Positions 1 to 8,171 of a stretch of DNA of 42,056 nt are shown in pieces; position 1 is the first letter of the stretch, and every line of letters begins with the position of its first letter. A program made the position numbers and the translations under genes. The stretch covers positions 1 through 42,056 of the forward strand of contig NZ_AVFL01000044.1 in NCBI RefSeq assembly GCF_000576635.1. Reading direction: 5' to 3'. Source of the stretch: Skermanella stibiiresistens SB22. GTDB taxonomy: Bacteria > Pseudomonadota > Alphaproteobacteria > Azospirillales > Azospirillaceae. The notes below the pieces were generated by a model. The model searched no databases. It was not told where the DNA came from and worked only from the letters and a program-made list of their open reading frames with translations.

Positions 1-61
1 GATAGGTGAACGGAACTGAGATGCCGGAGGCTGGCACCGAATGAATCCTTCACCGTTGTCG

Positions 62-727
62 TCAGCGGTCGAAGTAGGCTGCGAACCGCTGGTGGTGGAG
101 CGCGAACAGGTGGAGCAGTTCGGGATCGAACATCCCAGGCTGGATCCGGTCGTCACCGAACAGGATGATCCGCGTGGCCTCCTCGTGGGACATCGCCCTC
201 TTGTAGGGCCGGGCGGCGCGCAGCGCGTCGTAGACGTCGCACAGCCGCACCACCCGGGCGCTCACCGGAATGTCTTCACCGGCTAGGCCGAACGGGTATC
301 CGGTGCCGTCATGGTTCTCGTGGTGGTGCAGGGCCATCTCCGCGGCCAAGCGGTCATGGTGTCTCAGGCGCGCGTGGCCGAGAACCACGTGATCCCGCAT
401 GATCGACACCTCGTCCTGATCCAAGGGACCGCGCTTGAGCAGGATCCCCACCGGGATCCAGAGCTTGCCGAGGTCGTGGAGGGCGGCCGCCCGCCGCCAG
501 CGTCCGGTCTCCCAAGCGTCGAAACCGAGCAGACCGCACACGATGGCCACCAAGTCGCCGACCTCGTGGTTGTAGGCCCCCACCCCATCGACGTCCTCGC
601 CGAACAGGGCCACGGCCCGTGGGATGCCAAGGCATGGGAGAGCGGGACCGGCGAGCGACGCGTCCGCCGTCACCGGGTCCCTGTGCGCCTGGCCGTCCAA
701 CCCCGCGGTGCCGGCCCCCGGCGTCAT
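62..727 (-). CDS. HD-GYP domain phosphodiesterase-like protein
   Basis: A 221-residue protein that is almost entirely one HD-GYP domain, the family that hydrolyses cyclic-di-GMP in the cytosol. Visible motifs are the HD pair in ALHDLGK (residues 84-85), DHVVLGH near 112-118, HHHE at 134-137 and the signature DGTGYP at 140-145, followed by [17 protein letters not shown] and RPYK. These are the metal-binding and signature positions of active members. No receiver or other sensor domain is attached, so control must come from a partner. The ATG start overlaps the stop of the upstream chemoreceptor gene by four bases (ATGA), which implies translational coupling in one operon and suggests a link between chemosensing and c-di-GMP turnover. 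The coupling is seen; the functional link is inferred. Confidence 0.9.
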   Translation of the reverse strand: MTPGAGTAGLDGQAHRDPVTADASLAGPALPCLGIPRAVALFGEDVDGVGAYNHEVGDLVAIVCGLLGFDAWETGRWRRAAALHDLGKLWIPVGILLKRGPLDQDEVSIMRDHVVLGHARLRHHDRLAAEMALHHHENHDGTGYPFGLAGEDIPVSARVVRLCDVYDALRAARPYKRAMSHEEATRIILFGDDRIQPGMFDPELLHLFALHHQRFAAYFDR

Positions 728-2202
728 CGGACGAGCACCTGCGCGGCCTCCTTCGTCTTCGTCACCGCCCGCGCCGCCTGCTCGATGGCGCCGGAGATCT
801 CCCCGACGCTGGACGAGACGGTCGACACGGAGGCCGAGGCGCCCTGCATGTTGGCCGACATGCTCCGGGTGACGGAGCTCTGCTCCTCGACCGCCGACGC
901 GGTGATGGTGACGTACTCGCGGACCGTCCCGATGGCGGTCCGGATGGCGTCGAGCGCGTCGACCACCTCGCCCGAGGTCGCTTGGATCCCCTCGATCTCC
1001 TGGGAGATCTGCTCGGTCGCCCTGGCCGCCTGGTTGGCGAGGTTCTTGACCTCCGACGCCACCACGGCGAAGCCCTTGCCGGCGTCGCCGGCGCGCGCGG
1101 CCTCGATGGTGGCGTTGAGCGCCAGCAGGTTGATCTGTCCCGCGATGTCCTGGATCAGGCCGACGACGCCGTTCATCGCCTGCGCGGCGGCGGTCAGCCT
1201 GCCGGTGCTCTCCCCCGCCGCGGCGGCCTGATCGAAGGCCCTGTCGGAGGCCGAGCGCGATTTGGCCATGCTCTGGGAGATCTCGCCGATCGAGGCCGCC
1301 AGCTCCTCGGCGCTGGCGGCGACCATTTGCACGTTGCCCGACGTCTCGTCCGCCGCCGTGGCCGCCGAGCGCGCCTCCGAGTTGGACCGCCCGATGGCCT
1401 CGTCGACCTCGCCGAAGTTTTCGTCGATCAGGGTCTTGAGGTCGGTCAGGAGCGTGACCTGGTCCGTGACGTTGGTGGCGAACTTGACGATCTTGCTGAT
1501 CTTCCCGTCGTGGTCGAAGATCGGGTTGTAGGATCCCTCGATCCAGACCGAGGCGCCGTTCTTGCCCAGGCGCTTGAACTGCGCCGCCTGGTATTCCCCG
1601 CGCCTCAGGCGCTCCCAGAACTCGGTGTATTCGCGGCTGTTCCTGTAGCCCGCCTCGACGAACATGCCGTGGTGCCTGCCCCTGACCTCGTCGAGCGTGT
1701 AGCCCATGGCTCTCAGGAAGTTGTCGTTGGCGTTCAGGATGACGCCGTCGACGGTGAACTCGATGACCGCCTGCGACCTCCCGATCGCCGTGAACTGGGC
1801 GGCGTAGTCCAGGTTGAGCAGGCGCTCCCTGGCGTCGGACCACTCGACGGCGAAGCCGATGCGGCGGCCGGCGTCGAACAGGGGCGTCACCAGCAGGTCG
1901 AACACGCGCGCGCCGACCCGGATGGTGGCGTTGTGCTGCTTGTCCAGCTTGGCCAGCATCCCGCGCTGGTGCGCCGGGTTCTTGTGGAAGACGTCGATGT
2001 TGCTGCCGATCAGGGTGGCGACGCTGAACCGGGGCAGCTCCTTCTGGAGATCGGCCTCGGCCTCGCGCATGAGGCCGATCACCGACGGGTTCATGTGGAC
2101 GATCGTCAGGTCCGGATCGGCGATCATGACGTTGGTCCGGAGCGCATCGAGCGCCGCCATCCTGACCTTCAACGCGTCGTTTCTCTTGAATGCGCCCAGC
2201 AT
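724..2202 (-). CDS. Soluble PAS-PAS methyl-accepting chemotaxis protein
   Basis: A 492-residue cytosolic chemoreceptor with no transmembrane segment. Two PAS-type modules occupy about residues 15-125 and 135-250; the second contains [14 protein letters not shown] and [11 protein letters not shown], typical of PAS/PAC folds. A short linker leads into a methyl-accepting signalling domain (about 270-490) whose hairpin tip is [17 protein letters not shown] (356-372), the CheA/CheW contact region. There is no C-terminal pentapeptide for adaptation-enzyme docking. Soluble double-PAS receptors of this kind usually sense redox, oxygen or small intracellular ligands; the ligand cannot be read here. 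The gene is first in an operon with the overlapping HD-GYP gene and is divergent from a NarL-type regulator. Confidence 0.92.
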   Translation of the reverse strand: MLGAFKRNDALKVRMAALDALRTNVMIADPDLTIVHMNPSVIGLMREAEADLQKELPRFSVATLIGSNIDVFHKNPAHQRGMLAKLDKQHNATIRVGARVFDLLVTPLFDAGRRIGFAVEWSDARERLLNLDYAAQFTAIGRSQAVIEFTVDGVILNANDNFLRAMGYTLDEVRGRHHGMFVEAGYRNSREYTEFWERLRRGEYQAAQFKRLGKNGASVWIEGSYNPIFDHDGKISKIVKFATNVTDQVTLLTDLKTLIDENFGEVDEAIGRSNSEARSAATAADETSGNVQMVAASAEELAASIGEISQSMAKSRSASDRAFDQAAAAGESTGRLTAAAQAMNGVVGLIQDIAGQINLLALNATIEAARAGDAGKGFAVVASEVKNLANQAARATEQISQEIEGIQATSGEVVDALDAIRTAIGTVREYVTITASAVEEQSSVTRSMSANMQGASASVSTVSSSVGEISGAIEQAARAVTKTKEAAQVLVR

Positions 2203-2561
2203 GGTTCGGTTCCATCAAGTTTCGGACAAATCTGATTTGGTGTATCCGAAAAATCCCATAAAGATGGTTAACAGGGGTCCGATCGCGGGCCGCCACTCCT
2301 TCCCGCACGCTCCGGTGGATCGTCGTCTGTCGCACTCCGACGTGCTCGCTTGATGGTTGGCATGATCCTCGTCCACGCGGAATGGCATACGCCGGCCAAG
2401 CGAAACGCATAAGCTGTTTTATTCTTTATAAAGTATTAATTTTATCTTTATTGCCTGCGATTTCTCGTGCACCATCCCTCCAACGCGACGTCGAACGCGC
2501 CAGGGCGCACCGCCCCGGAACACGCCTTCGTACGATCAACAACGCTTTTGGAGAACCCGCC
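2203..2561. promoter_or_regulatory. Divergent promoter region between chemoreceptor and NarL-type regulator
   Basis: This 359-bp gap separates two divergently transcribed genes, so it should hold promoters for both strands. The clearest signal is an AT-rich tract at about 2412-2455 inside otherwise GC-rich DNA, containing TATAAA-like and TATTAAT-like hexamers that could serve as -10 elements for the plus-strand regulator. A GGAG ribosome-binding site sits at 2550-2553 just before the regulator start. No protein-coding signal was seen. Exact promoter positions are inferred. Confidence 0.35.
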
Positions 2562-3227
2562 ATGACCTCGACCCGCACCGTCCTGATCGAAGCCAACCGG
2601 CTGTTCCGGGATGGCCTGAAGCATCTCCTGGCCTCCACGGAGTTCGCGATCGGGGCCGAGTTCGGCACGATGGATCAGGCGGTGGATGGCGCGGTCCCGT
2701 CGACGCTCGTGATCATCGGCCAGTCCGACAAGGAACCGGGTGACGCGGGTCGGCTCCGGGACGCCTATCCCGACGCCCACATCGTGGTGCTGGCCAGTGA
2801 CCTATCGGTGGACGCGCTGCGCGAGGCCATGGGCGCCGGCGTCGCCGGCTTCCTCATGAAGGACATCTCGCCCGAGGCCCTGGTCCAGTCGCTCCAGTTG
2901 ATCATGCTGGGCGAGAAGGTGTTCCCGACCAACCTCGCCTCGATGCTGATGGACATGAACAACCAACCGTCGCCGCTGAACTCGGTCCGGGGCTTGACCA
3001 CTCGGGAAAAGGAAATCCTCCAGTCGCTGGTCGGCGGCGCCAGCAACAAGCTGATCGCCAACCGGCTCGGCATCACCGAGGCGACCATCAAGGTCCACCT
3101 GAAGACCCTGCTGCGCAAGCTCGACGTCAACAACCGAACCCAGGCCGCCATCTGGGCCATGAACAACGGCTTCGCCGCCGAGACCGCCGCCGCTCCGACA
3201 CGCCATCTTCAGGCGATTTCCGCCTGA
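2562..3227 (+). CDS. NarL/LuxR-type response regulator with degenerate receiver
   Basis: A 221-residue transcription factor with an N-terminal receiver-like domain (about 5-120) and a C-terminal LuxR/NarL helix-turn-helix (LTTREKEILQSL at 145-156 through about 199, with the recognition region around ITEATIKVHLKTLLRKL). The receiver lacks the phosphorylatable aspartate: the strand that should end in Asp reads LVIIGQSD, with Gly53 at the acceptor position. Only one acidic residue (Glu10) remains of the usual pair near the N-terminus, while the conserved Lys100 (FLMKD) is kept. It is therefore probably an orphan, phosphorylation-independent regulator. The ATG at 2562 is chosen because GGAG lies eight bases upstream and the receiver fold starts there; longer in-frame starts add only non-homologous sequence. 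Confidence 0.88.
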   Translation: MTSTRTVLIEANRLFRDGLKHLLASTEFAIGAEFGTMDQAVDGAVPSTLVIIGQSDKEPGDAGRLRDAYPDAHIVVLASDLSVDALREAMGAGVAGFLMKDISPEALVQSLQLIMLGEKVFPTNLASMLMDMNNQPSPLNSVRGLTTREKEILQSLVGGASNKLIANRLGITEATIKVHLKTLLRKLDVNNRTQAAIWAMNNGFAAETAAAPTRHLQAISA

Positions 3228-3271
3228 TCGTCGGTAGTGGACCGGGTTCGCTGGGTAAGGAATGGGATGTC

Positions 3272-3502
3272 GTGGAAAGTGGTTCGGGTAATGGGAACGT
3301 GCCGGTGACGATGCAACCGGCCGCGCGATACTTCGTCGGACGCATGCTCATGCTGGGACAGCCAATCCCCCGCGAACAATGGGCCGGCTTCGAGGACAGC
3401 GCGGATGTGGTCTGTGACAGCGTCCTGCGGAGCATGCCGATCGATGATCCAGCGTCGGACGTATGGGACAACCGGCGTGGACGGGCCGACGCCCAACGCT
3501 GA
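3272..3502 (+). CDS. Small hypothetical protein
   Basis: A 76-residue product read from a GTG start with an AAGG-like site upstream. The core around ARYFVGRMLMLGQPIPREQW looks like a compact soluble helical protein, and third codon positions are strongly G/C like neighbouring genes, which favours real coding. It follows the NarL-type regulator by 44 bp in the same direction and may share its transcript. No family was recognised. A start at the internal ATG (MQPAARYF) is equally possible. Confidence 0.5.
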   Translation: MESGSGNGNVPVTMQPAARYFVGRMLMLGQPIPREQWAGFEDSADVVCDSVLRSMPIDDPASDVWDNRRGRADAQR

Positions 3503-3570
3503 CGGACATGGATGAGCCAAGTGCCAATGATGGCGTGCTGGCGCGTTTTAATGTCTCAATCATGGCTTGA

Positions 3571-3605
3571 TACGACCCCGTCAGGGATCGCTTGGTCTGG
3601 AACGG
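3571..3605 (-). repeat. Dispersed 35-nt element, copy A
   Basis: The reverse complement of this stretch matches 8137-8171 at 32 of 35 positions. It contains a short hairpin, GATCCC-TGAC-GGGGTC, in this copy. It lies between two small genes and does not seem to code for protein. Function unknown; it may be a repetitive extragenic element or a regulator binding site. Confidence 0.5.
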
Positions 3606-3745
3606 TCGGTTAACTTCCCGATCATCGACGAACCGGATAACAAGACGTACGAATCGCGCATGATTGGGTAACGATCCCGTTACGGATGGACGTGACTTGG
3701 GCACACCAGGCGGTTACGGATGGAGCGTGGATCAAGGGGCGAACC

Positions 3746-3886
3746 ATGTACGAAATCATGATGGATTGCCCTGGGTCCCTCCCGGTTAGCTCCATCCCAG
3801 TCGATGAAATCCGCGTTGACACCAAAAATCCAATCGCCTTTCGCTTGGCCGACACTCACGTGTCGGCGGCCGAAGGCGGCGCTTGA
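3746..3886 (+). CDS. Small hypothetical protein (46 aa)
   Basis: A short ORF beginning MYEIMMDCPGS with a good AAGGGG ribosome-binding site at 3734-3739, six bases before the ATG. The product is acidic to neutral with no membrane segment and no recognised family. Support comes from the ribosome-binding site and the position in a series of small plus-strand genes. It could still be spurious. Confidence 0.35.
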   Translation: MYEIMMDCPGSLPVSSIPVDEIRVDTKNPIAFRLADTHVSAAEGGA

Positions 3887-3976
3887 AACCATCACACCGA
3901 TGTCCCGTTTCACGCCCGTCCGGCGAACCGTGATCGACGCTGGCAGGGTTGGAAACTTCCAGCGGAGGCATGATTG

Positions 3977-4162
3977 GTGACGACGATCCGACATCAAAGG
4001 CATCCAAGCGCCAGCGAGATCCAACGTTTCTGCCAGGAGCATCTCGTGTGGGATCCGCGCCGACAGCGGGACCAGGCGTTTCATAATGGCGTGTGGTTCG
4101 GCTTCACCATCGGTGCCGGCGTCTCCGGTCTCGCCTTCATCTATGGAGGGCTGCTGACATGA
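3977..4162 (+). CDS. Small single-pass membrane protein
   Basis: A 61-residue product with a basic N-terminal half (TTIRHQRHPSASEIQRF) and one C-terminal hydrophobic segment (VWFGFTIGAGVSGLAFIYGG) able to span a membrane. GGAGG at 3964-3968 lies eight bases before the GTG start; a TTG three bases earlier is an alternative. No family was recognised. It is convergent with the histidine kinase gene, the two stops being about 65 bp apart. Confidence 0.45.
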   Translation: MTTIRHQRHPSASEIQRFCQEHLVWDPRRQRDQAFHNGVWFGFTIGAGVSGLAFIYGGLLT

Positions 4163-4227
4163 CCAAAGACCGTCATGTCGCGAAAGACCAGTGTGCAGCC
4201 CAGTGTCTCGGCTGGAAATCTCCGCCC

Positions 4228-5394
4228 TCAGATCACGAGTGGGAACCGGATGGTGACGCTCGTTCCCCAGTCGGAGTCGTCCTGGGTAACGGTCCCGCCG
4301 ATCTGCCGGGCGAGTGTCACGACCAGCTCGATGCCCGAGCCGCCGGAACGTGGCGGTCCCATGCCGACGCCATCGTCCGCGACGCCGACGCGCCCCTCGC
4401 CATTCGGATCCGCCCGGAACGTGACGCGCACCACGCCGGTCCGGTCGTCCGGGAACGCGTGCTTGAGGGCGTTGGTCACCAGCTCGTTGACGATCAGCCC
4501 GAGCGACACCGCCCGGTCATGGGTTAGTTCACCCGGCTCCAGATCGGCATGGACGGCGACACCCTCCCGCCGCTGGTCGAGGCCACCGCACAGGGCGCCG
4601 AGATATCGCGCGAGGTCGATGTTGCCGGTGCCTTCCTGGATCGAAAGTTGGTCGTGCGCCAAGCTGATCGCCGAGACCCGGTCGATCACGTGGTCGAAGC
4701 CGCGCCTCGCGTCCGGATCCTGGTGCCCGCGCTTCTGCATGAGTAGGATCGAGACGATGAGCTGGAAGTCGTTCTTGTCCCGGTGCAGCAACTCTCGGAA
4801 CAGGGTCTGGAGCCGGGAGCGAACCAAGGCCGCGTCCGCCGCGGCGATCGTGGCCGCTTCGACCACACGCCGATGATGGATGGATGATCCCAGTATGTTG
4901 GCCATTGTCAGCAGGAAATCGACGTCCGCCCGACCGAAGTGCCGGGGAACGTCGCTATCCACCTCCAGCACCCCCCAGAGAACCCCGTCCAAACTGATTG
5001 GCACGTTGAGGGCCGATACAATGCCGTGGTCGCGCAGCACCGGTGGATATCGGAACTCCGGATCGCCGGGGAGGTCCTCGACGATCACGGGCCGTCGCGA
5101 CTGGAGGGCGCGTCCGGCCGGCGATCCGACATCCGTGCCGATCGTGACGTGGTCGACCACGCCGGGGTTCCAGCCGACGCCCGCCACGATCAGCATGTCC
5201 CCCCTGTCGGGTCGATGGCGCATGATCTTGGTGTGGCGGATGCCGGTGCCACGGGCGGCTTGGCTGGCCGTGAGCTGGAGAAGGTGCGCCAAGTCGGAGC
5301 TTTCCGAGACCATGCGGCTGTAGTCCACCAGGATCTCCCGGTGGAGCGTGGCGTGGTAGGACTGGATCGGAGAGGGTGGCTGATCTTCACTCAT
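4228..5394 (-). CDS. GAF-HisKA_2 sensor histidine kinase
   Basis: A 388-residue soluble histidine kinase. A GAF domain occupies about 30-180. It is followed by a HisKA_2 dimerisation/phosphoacceptor region with the H-box ELLHRDKNDFQ (His204; family members usually read HRVKNNLQ) and a HATPase domain with N-box NELVTNALKH (303-312), G-box DDGVGMG (340-346) and GGSGIELV (351-358). Kinases of this family typically phosphorylate small receivers in general stress or light signalling. A lone receiver gene lies upstream on the same strand, but that receiver has lost its phospho-Asp and is cut by a stop codon, so it may not be the working partner. No transmembrane segment, hence cytosolic sensing. 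Confidence 0.9.
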   Translation of the reverse strand: MSEDQPPSPIQSYHATLHREILVDYSRMVSESSDLAHLLQLTASQAARGTGIRHTKIMRHRPDRGDMLIVAGVGWNPGVVDHVTIGTDVGSPAGRALQSRRPVIVEDLPGDPEFRYPPVLRDHGIVSALNVPISLDGVLWGVLEVDSDVPRHFGRADVDFLLTMANILGSSIHHRRVVEAATIAAADAALVRSRLQTLFRELLHRDKNDFQLIVSILLMQKRGHQDPDARRGFDHVIDRVSAISLAHDQLSIQEGTGNIDLARYLGALCGGLDQRREGVAVHADLEPGELTHDRAVSLGLIVNELVTNALKHAFPDDRTGVVRVTFRADPNGEGRVGVADDGVGMGPPRSGGSGIELVVTLARQIGGTVTQDDSDWGTSVTIRFPLVI

Positions 5395-5527
5395 CGCCTG
5401 GAAACCACGCGATTGGTTTTCGGTTCCCCGGGCGCCGGCGGAACGTCATTCCGCGCCCGGGTCGGCCCGTTCCCATCAGCGGGCGGTTCGGGACCAAAGG
5501 GAGTACGCGGGCACCTCGGCTCCGTAC

Positions 5528-5647
5528 CTAGCGCGGGTCTCCTCCGTTCCCCTTGAACAGCTCCAACTCCGGCGGGACCGGGTCCGTATCCTGTCCATTG
5601 ATGAGCCGCCGCGCGACCTCGACGCTCTCAAGTATGGTTCCACTCCG
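5528..5647 (-). pseudogene. Stranded C-terminal part of the receiver gene, past an in-frame TGA
   Basis: Reading on in the same frame beyond the TGA at 5648-5650 gives 39 more codons before a TAG at 5528-5530. They begin RSGTILESVEVARRLINGQD and include PVPPELELF, which is what the last helix and tail of a receiver normally look like after the conserved Lys-Pro. The TGA therefore interrupts an originally longer protein of about 141 codons. Either the gene is decaying, the stop is read through, or the base call is wrong. Confidence 0.6.
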
Positions 5648-5953
5648 TCAAGGCTTCGTGATGCAACCCAGGGACGAGCCCCTGTTCTCCCGCGCCTCGC
5701 GCACCTGACCGGAGACGAACAGGGTCGGTACGCCGTGGCGGTCCAGCAGGTCGCGCGTCAGATCAATGCCGGAGCCCCTGCCATCCCCGAGATTGATGTT
5801 CACCAAGGCGAGGTCGGGAAGATCCCCCGCGACCAGGTCCATCGCCTCCGCGATGGTCGGCGCCACGCCGACGACCGTGTGTCCCGCCTCCTCCAGGATG
5901 CCCTGGAGATCCAGGCCGACGATCCACTCGTCCTCGACAACAAGCACCCTCAT
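5648..5953 (-). CDS. Truncated response-regulator receiver protein lacking phospho-Asp
   Basis: A 101-residue receiver domain starting MRVLVVEDEWIV; the ATG at 5953 has GGGGGA just upstream and matches the first beta strand. The acidic pair (Glu7, Asp8), Ser81 and Lys100 are present, but the acceptor position reads LALVNINLGDG, with Asn52 where Asp is expected. Translation stops directly after the conserved Lys-Pro, losing the last helix, although the same frame continues with receiver-like sequence to 5528. It lies upstream of the GAF/HisKA_2 kinase on the same strand, as a cognate regulator would. Both the Asp-to-Asn change and the truncation point to loss of normal phosphotransfer. Confidence 0.75.
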   Translation of the reverse strand: MRVLVVEDEWIVGLDLQGILEEAGHTVVGVAPTIAEAMDLVAGDLPDLALVNINLGDGRGSGIDLTRDLLDRHGVPTLFVSGQVREARENRGSSLGCITKP

Positions 5954-6172
5954 CCAATTCCCCCAAGCTTCGGGCGACATCACCGCCCGGAACATGCCAT
6001 GGAATTCATGGAAACATCATCGACGATGAATTGTCGTGCGGACACCCTGAGGAACCGTGTGGCATCCGTTTCCCGATCGGACGATCAAGTCCTTGTCACC
6101 GCGCCCGCCGTGGCCAACCATGATCCCGGACGGCAAGTGGGTTGACGCCTTGATCGAGGGAGGAGAGCGACC

Positions 6173-6421
6173 ATGACCCTGCTCACCGCCTTGGACATCC
6201 ATCTGGAGCGTTTGGTGGGTGAACTCCACACGGCGACGCCTGGGGAACGGCGCCACCTGGAGGACGCGATCGGGCGCGTCACGCGGGCGCGCGAGCTGAT
6301 CCTCCAAGCCGAACGGCGACGGGAAGCGGCGAGACGACGATTGGCGATGGACGAGGCCGCGGCGCGGAGGCAGATCGCACCACTCGGCCGGGACCCGGGG
6401 ATCACCAGCCCGGAAAGTTGA
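6173..6421 (+). CDS. Small helical hypothetical protein
   Basis: An 82-residue, Arg/Glu-rich protein predicted to be mostly helical (LDIHLERLVGELHTATPGER, then a charged Arg/Ala helix). A strong GAGGAGAG site at about 6160-6166 precedes the ATG. It resembles in style the product of the next gene (6664-6924): both have a GER or DER motif followed by a helix with Leu/Val spacing and an RA turn, so they may be distant relatives. No family recognised. Confidence 0.55.
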   Translation: MTLLTALDIHLERLVGELHTATPGERRHLEDAIGRVTRARELILQAERRREAARRRLAMDEAAARRQIAPLGRDPGITSPES

Positions 6422-6452
6422 TCGCGACCTGTATCTCGTCGGCGGGCCGTAT

Positions 6453-6467
6453 CAGGTCAGTGACCTG
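6453..6467. promoter_or_regulatory. Perfect 7-1-7 inverted repeat, possible operator
   Basis: CAGGTCA-G-TGACCTG lies in the 241-bp gap between two small plus-strand genes. It is long enough to be a dimeric regulator site, but no promoter elements were identified beside it. The rest of the gap shows no convincing gene. Confidence 0.3.
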
Positions 6468-6663
6468 GTCGAGCGGACGGAGTCGCGTATCCCCAGCGAT
6501 CACGGCATCGCTTGACGGGCTTTCCGCGGCGGGAGGCTCCGACTGATTGATTGGATACGTACCAAATCTCGCTTCATGCCTCACCGCACCACGGACAGTA
6601 TGTTTCTCCAGTCGGGTTTGTCGCCGTTGGTGATGACCGGACTCACCCTCGTTGGAGGAGATC

Positions 6664-6924
6664 ATGTGGCGCGCGGTCGATCGACGGCTGTTCCAACCGA
6701 TCCGGACTGAGACGGTGGCCCCATCCGAGGCGTCGAGGTCGCGTTTGAAATGCCTGGCCGAACTGGCCCGGCAAGCGGCGCCCGATGAACGCGCCCGCCT
6801 GGAGCGATTGTTGAGTCTCGTCCTGCGGGCCTCGCCAGCGGAACGCGTCACCTGGGAGCGGACGGTCGAGATCGTCACCCGGGCTGCGGCGCGACGGTCG
6901 CCTTCGTCCAAGTGCCCCGGTTGA
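6664..6924 (+). CDS. Small helical hypothetical protein
   Basis: An 86-residue, Arg/Ala/Leu-rich protein (LAELARQAAPDERARLERLL and onward) of likely all-alpha structure. The ATG at 6664 is preceded by GGAGGAG at 6654-6660. It is the second of four small plus-strand genes in a row (6173, 6664, 6978, 7247), probably co-transcribed at least in part. No recognised domain. Confidence 0.5.
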   Translation: MWRAVDRRLFQPIRTETVAPSEASRSRLKCLAELARQAAPDERARLERLLSLVLRASPAERVTWERTVEIVTRAAARRSPSSKCPG

Positions 6925-6977
6925 TCCAGATCAATTTCCGTTCGCGGATGTTCCCGCGTTGGGACTATGCTCCGGGG

Positions 6978-7184
6978 ATGGCACAGGAACATCCATCACT
7001 GGCCGACCAGTTGAACGGCGTGATCCTGCTGGCAGAGGTCTCGTGGCACTCACCATCTGGCGAATACGCCAATGCGGCGCGCGTGTTCCGACTCGTCGGG
7101 CGGATGCATGGGGTGGCGGCCGTGGCGCGTCGGGTGGGATACGACGTGGATTTGAGGATCATCCACGAGGATCTCCTCGGATAA
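6978..7184 (+). CDS. Small hypothetical protein, paralogue of the next gene
   Basis: A 68-residue protein (MAQEHPSLADQLNGVILLAE) ending DVDLRIIHEDLLG. It aligns along its whole length with the product of 7247-7450: both have a hydrophobic start (NGVILLAEVSW versus DGLIMFAKVSW), a Tyr-Ala-x-Ala-Ala-Arg motif and the same I-x-x-E/D-D-L/I-L-G ending. The shared ending argues that these are real genes from a tandem duplication. The ATG at 6978 was chosen; an ATG at 6948 is possible. Function unknown. Confidence 0.55.
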   Translation: MAQEHPSLADQLNGVILLAEVSWHSPSGEYANAARVFRLVGRMHGVAAVARRVGYDVDLRIIHEDLLG

Positions 7185-7246
7185 CGCTTTCCAGCATCAC
7201 CCTCTGGACACTCCGGACCCTTGGCCGCCCCAGGTGTTGGATTGGG

Positions 7247-7450
7247 ATGGAACCCGAACTCTTCCTGACCACCCACCTGGATGGGTTGATCATGTTCGCC
7301 AAGGTGTCTTGGCTGTACGCCGGGAGAAACTACGCCCAGGCGGCGCGGACGTTGCGACGCGTCGCGAGGATCCAGCGGATCGCCATCCGGGAAGGTCGGG
7401 CGGGACGGCCCATGCGGCTGCGCATAACGGATGAGGACATCTTAGGGTAG
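7247..7450 (+). CDS. Small hypothetical protein, paralogue of the previous gene
   Basis: A 67-residue protein, MEPELFLTTHLDGLIMFAKV, with a central YAQAARTLRRVARIQRIAI helix and the C-terminus RLRITDEDILG. It matches the 6978-7184 product over its length, with shared VSW, Y-A-x-A-A-R and D/E-D-x-L-G motifs. The charged central helix would suit nucleic-acid or protein binding, but that is only a guess. Confidence 0.55.
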   Translation: MEPELFLTTHLDGLIMFAKVSWLYAGRNYAQAARTLRRVARIQRIAIREGRAGRPMRLRITDEDILG

Positions 7451-7547
7451 GATCGTTCATGCTCAGCCACCAGGGTAAGTCACCGTCGATATTACGCATG
7501 GCGACGTAGTACTGTAACACTGCCCTTTTTCACTTTGTTGAAGCAAA

Positions 7548-7652
7548 ATGAATAAGGATTTTCAAGGCTTTATCCGCAACATCCTAACGGGCGTGGCCGT
7601 GATATGGGTCCTCACCGCCCTGATCATCGTGCTCCATAGGATACTGTCGTGA
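7548..7652 (+). CDS. Very small membrane protein (34 aa)
   Basis: A 34-residue ORF beginning MNKDFQGFIRNILTG, followed by a single hydrophobic helix (VAVIWVLTALIIVLHRILS). It has a basic/hydrophobic layout typical of tiny membrane proteins. A terminator-like hairpin follows within about 30 bp, which supports a transcription unit ending here. The ribosome-binding site is weak. No family recognised. Confidence 0.4.
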   Translation: MNKDFQGFIRNILTGVAVIWVLTALIIVLHRILS

Positions 7653-7677
7653 AGCCAAGGATGATGTGCTCAAGCGG

Positions 7678-7709
7678 AAAGGCCCACCTTCTGCCAGAGG
7701 TGGACTTTT
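7678..7709 (+). terminator. Terminator-like hairpin after the 34-aa gene
   Basis: CCACCT pairs with AGGTGG across an eight-base loop, with AAAG/CTTT extending the stem after a small bulge, and CTTTT follows. This is consistent with Rho-independent termination of the plus-strand small-gene series. Confidence 0.5.
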
Positions 7710-7850
7710 CCCTTGGAGTCTTGCTTAAGGTGGCGACCAACATCCCCGGATGTTCGCCAAGAAAACGATCAACATACCGAAAGTTTTCCGTGAGAACTGA
7801 AATTATCCTATTCCAGGATATGACGGTCCCATGAGCGGGTTCCGGCAATG

Positions 7851-7882
7851 AAAAATGCCCGCTCCCTGAAATGGGGGCGGGC
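7851..7882 (-). terminator. Minus-strand terminator hairpin
   Basis: GCCCGCTCCC pairs with GGGGGCGGGC (one G-T wobble) around a six-base loop. Read on the minus strand the stem is followed by a run of five T, so it would stop leftward transcription. No convincing minus-strand gene ends just before it. The 607-bp gap 7653-8259 otherwise holds only the other hairpin and repeat copy B. Confidence 0.5.
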
Positions 7883-8136
7883 AGTTGCCTCATGTGCGTC
7901 GTTCGAAGTTGACTCAGTGGCTGAACCTCATGCTCCAGCACGCAAACTTCAATAATCTCCACGATCCAACATCACGCTGCTCGGTGGGAATACACCTTCA
8001 AGGGTGGTGATGGTGGTCATTGAAGGCGCCATCGCTGACGGTCAAACGTTTCCAAGTCGTACGGCTCCGTTTCACCAGCAGTTTCCCAAAGTAACCCGAT
8101 GTCACCTGGGTCGTACTGAATTGTTTAGGCGGTATT

Positions 8137-8171
8137 CCGTTTCAGACCAAGCGACCCCTGACGGGATCGTA
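8137..8171 (+). repeat. Dispersed 35-nt element, copy B
   Basis: This matches the reverse complement of 3571-3605 with three substitutions in 35 bases. The shared core is CAGACCAAGCGA followed by CCCTGACGGG. It lies in non-coding DNA upstream of nothing obvious on the plus strand and 89 bp beyond the 3' end of a minus-strand ribbon-helix-helix gene. Confidence 0.5.

Noticed and set aside
619-2235. Long plus-strand open frame opposite the chemoreceptor and HD-GYP genes
   Set aside because: Low-complexity Arg/Gly/Ala/Asp-rich translation without domains; antisense shadow of two clearly conserved minus-strand genes.
62-2410. One continuous 782-codon minus-strand frame joining chemoreceptor and HD-GYP regions
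   Set aside because: Only its last 221 codons are meaningful; the rest is an out-of-frame reading of the chemoreceptor gene, which has its own conserved frame.
6402-6992. A 196-codon minus-strand ORF across small plus-strand genes
   Set aside because: The plus-strand ORFs have strong ribosome-binding sites, while this one lacks a start signal and a recognisable fold.
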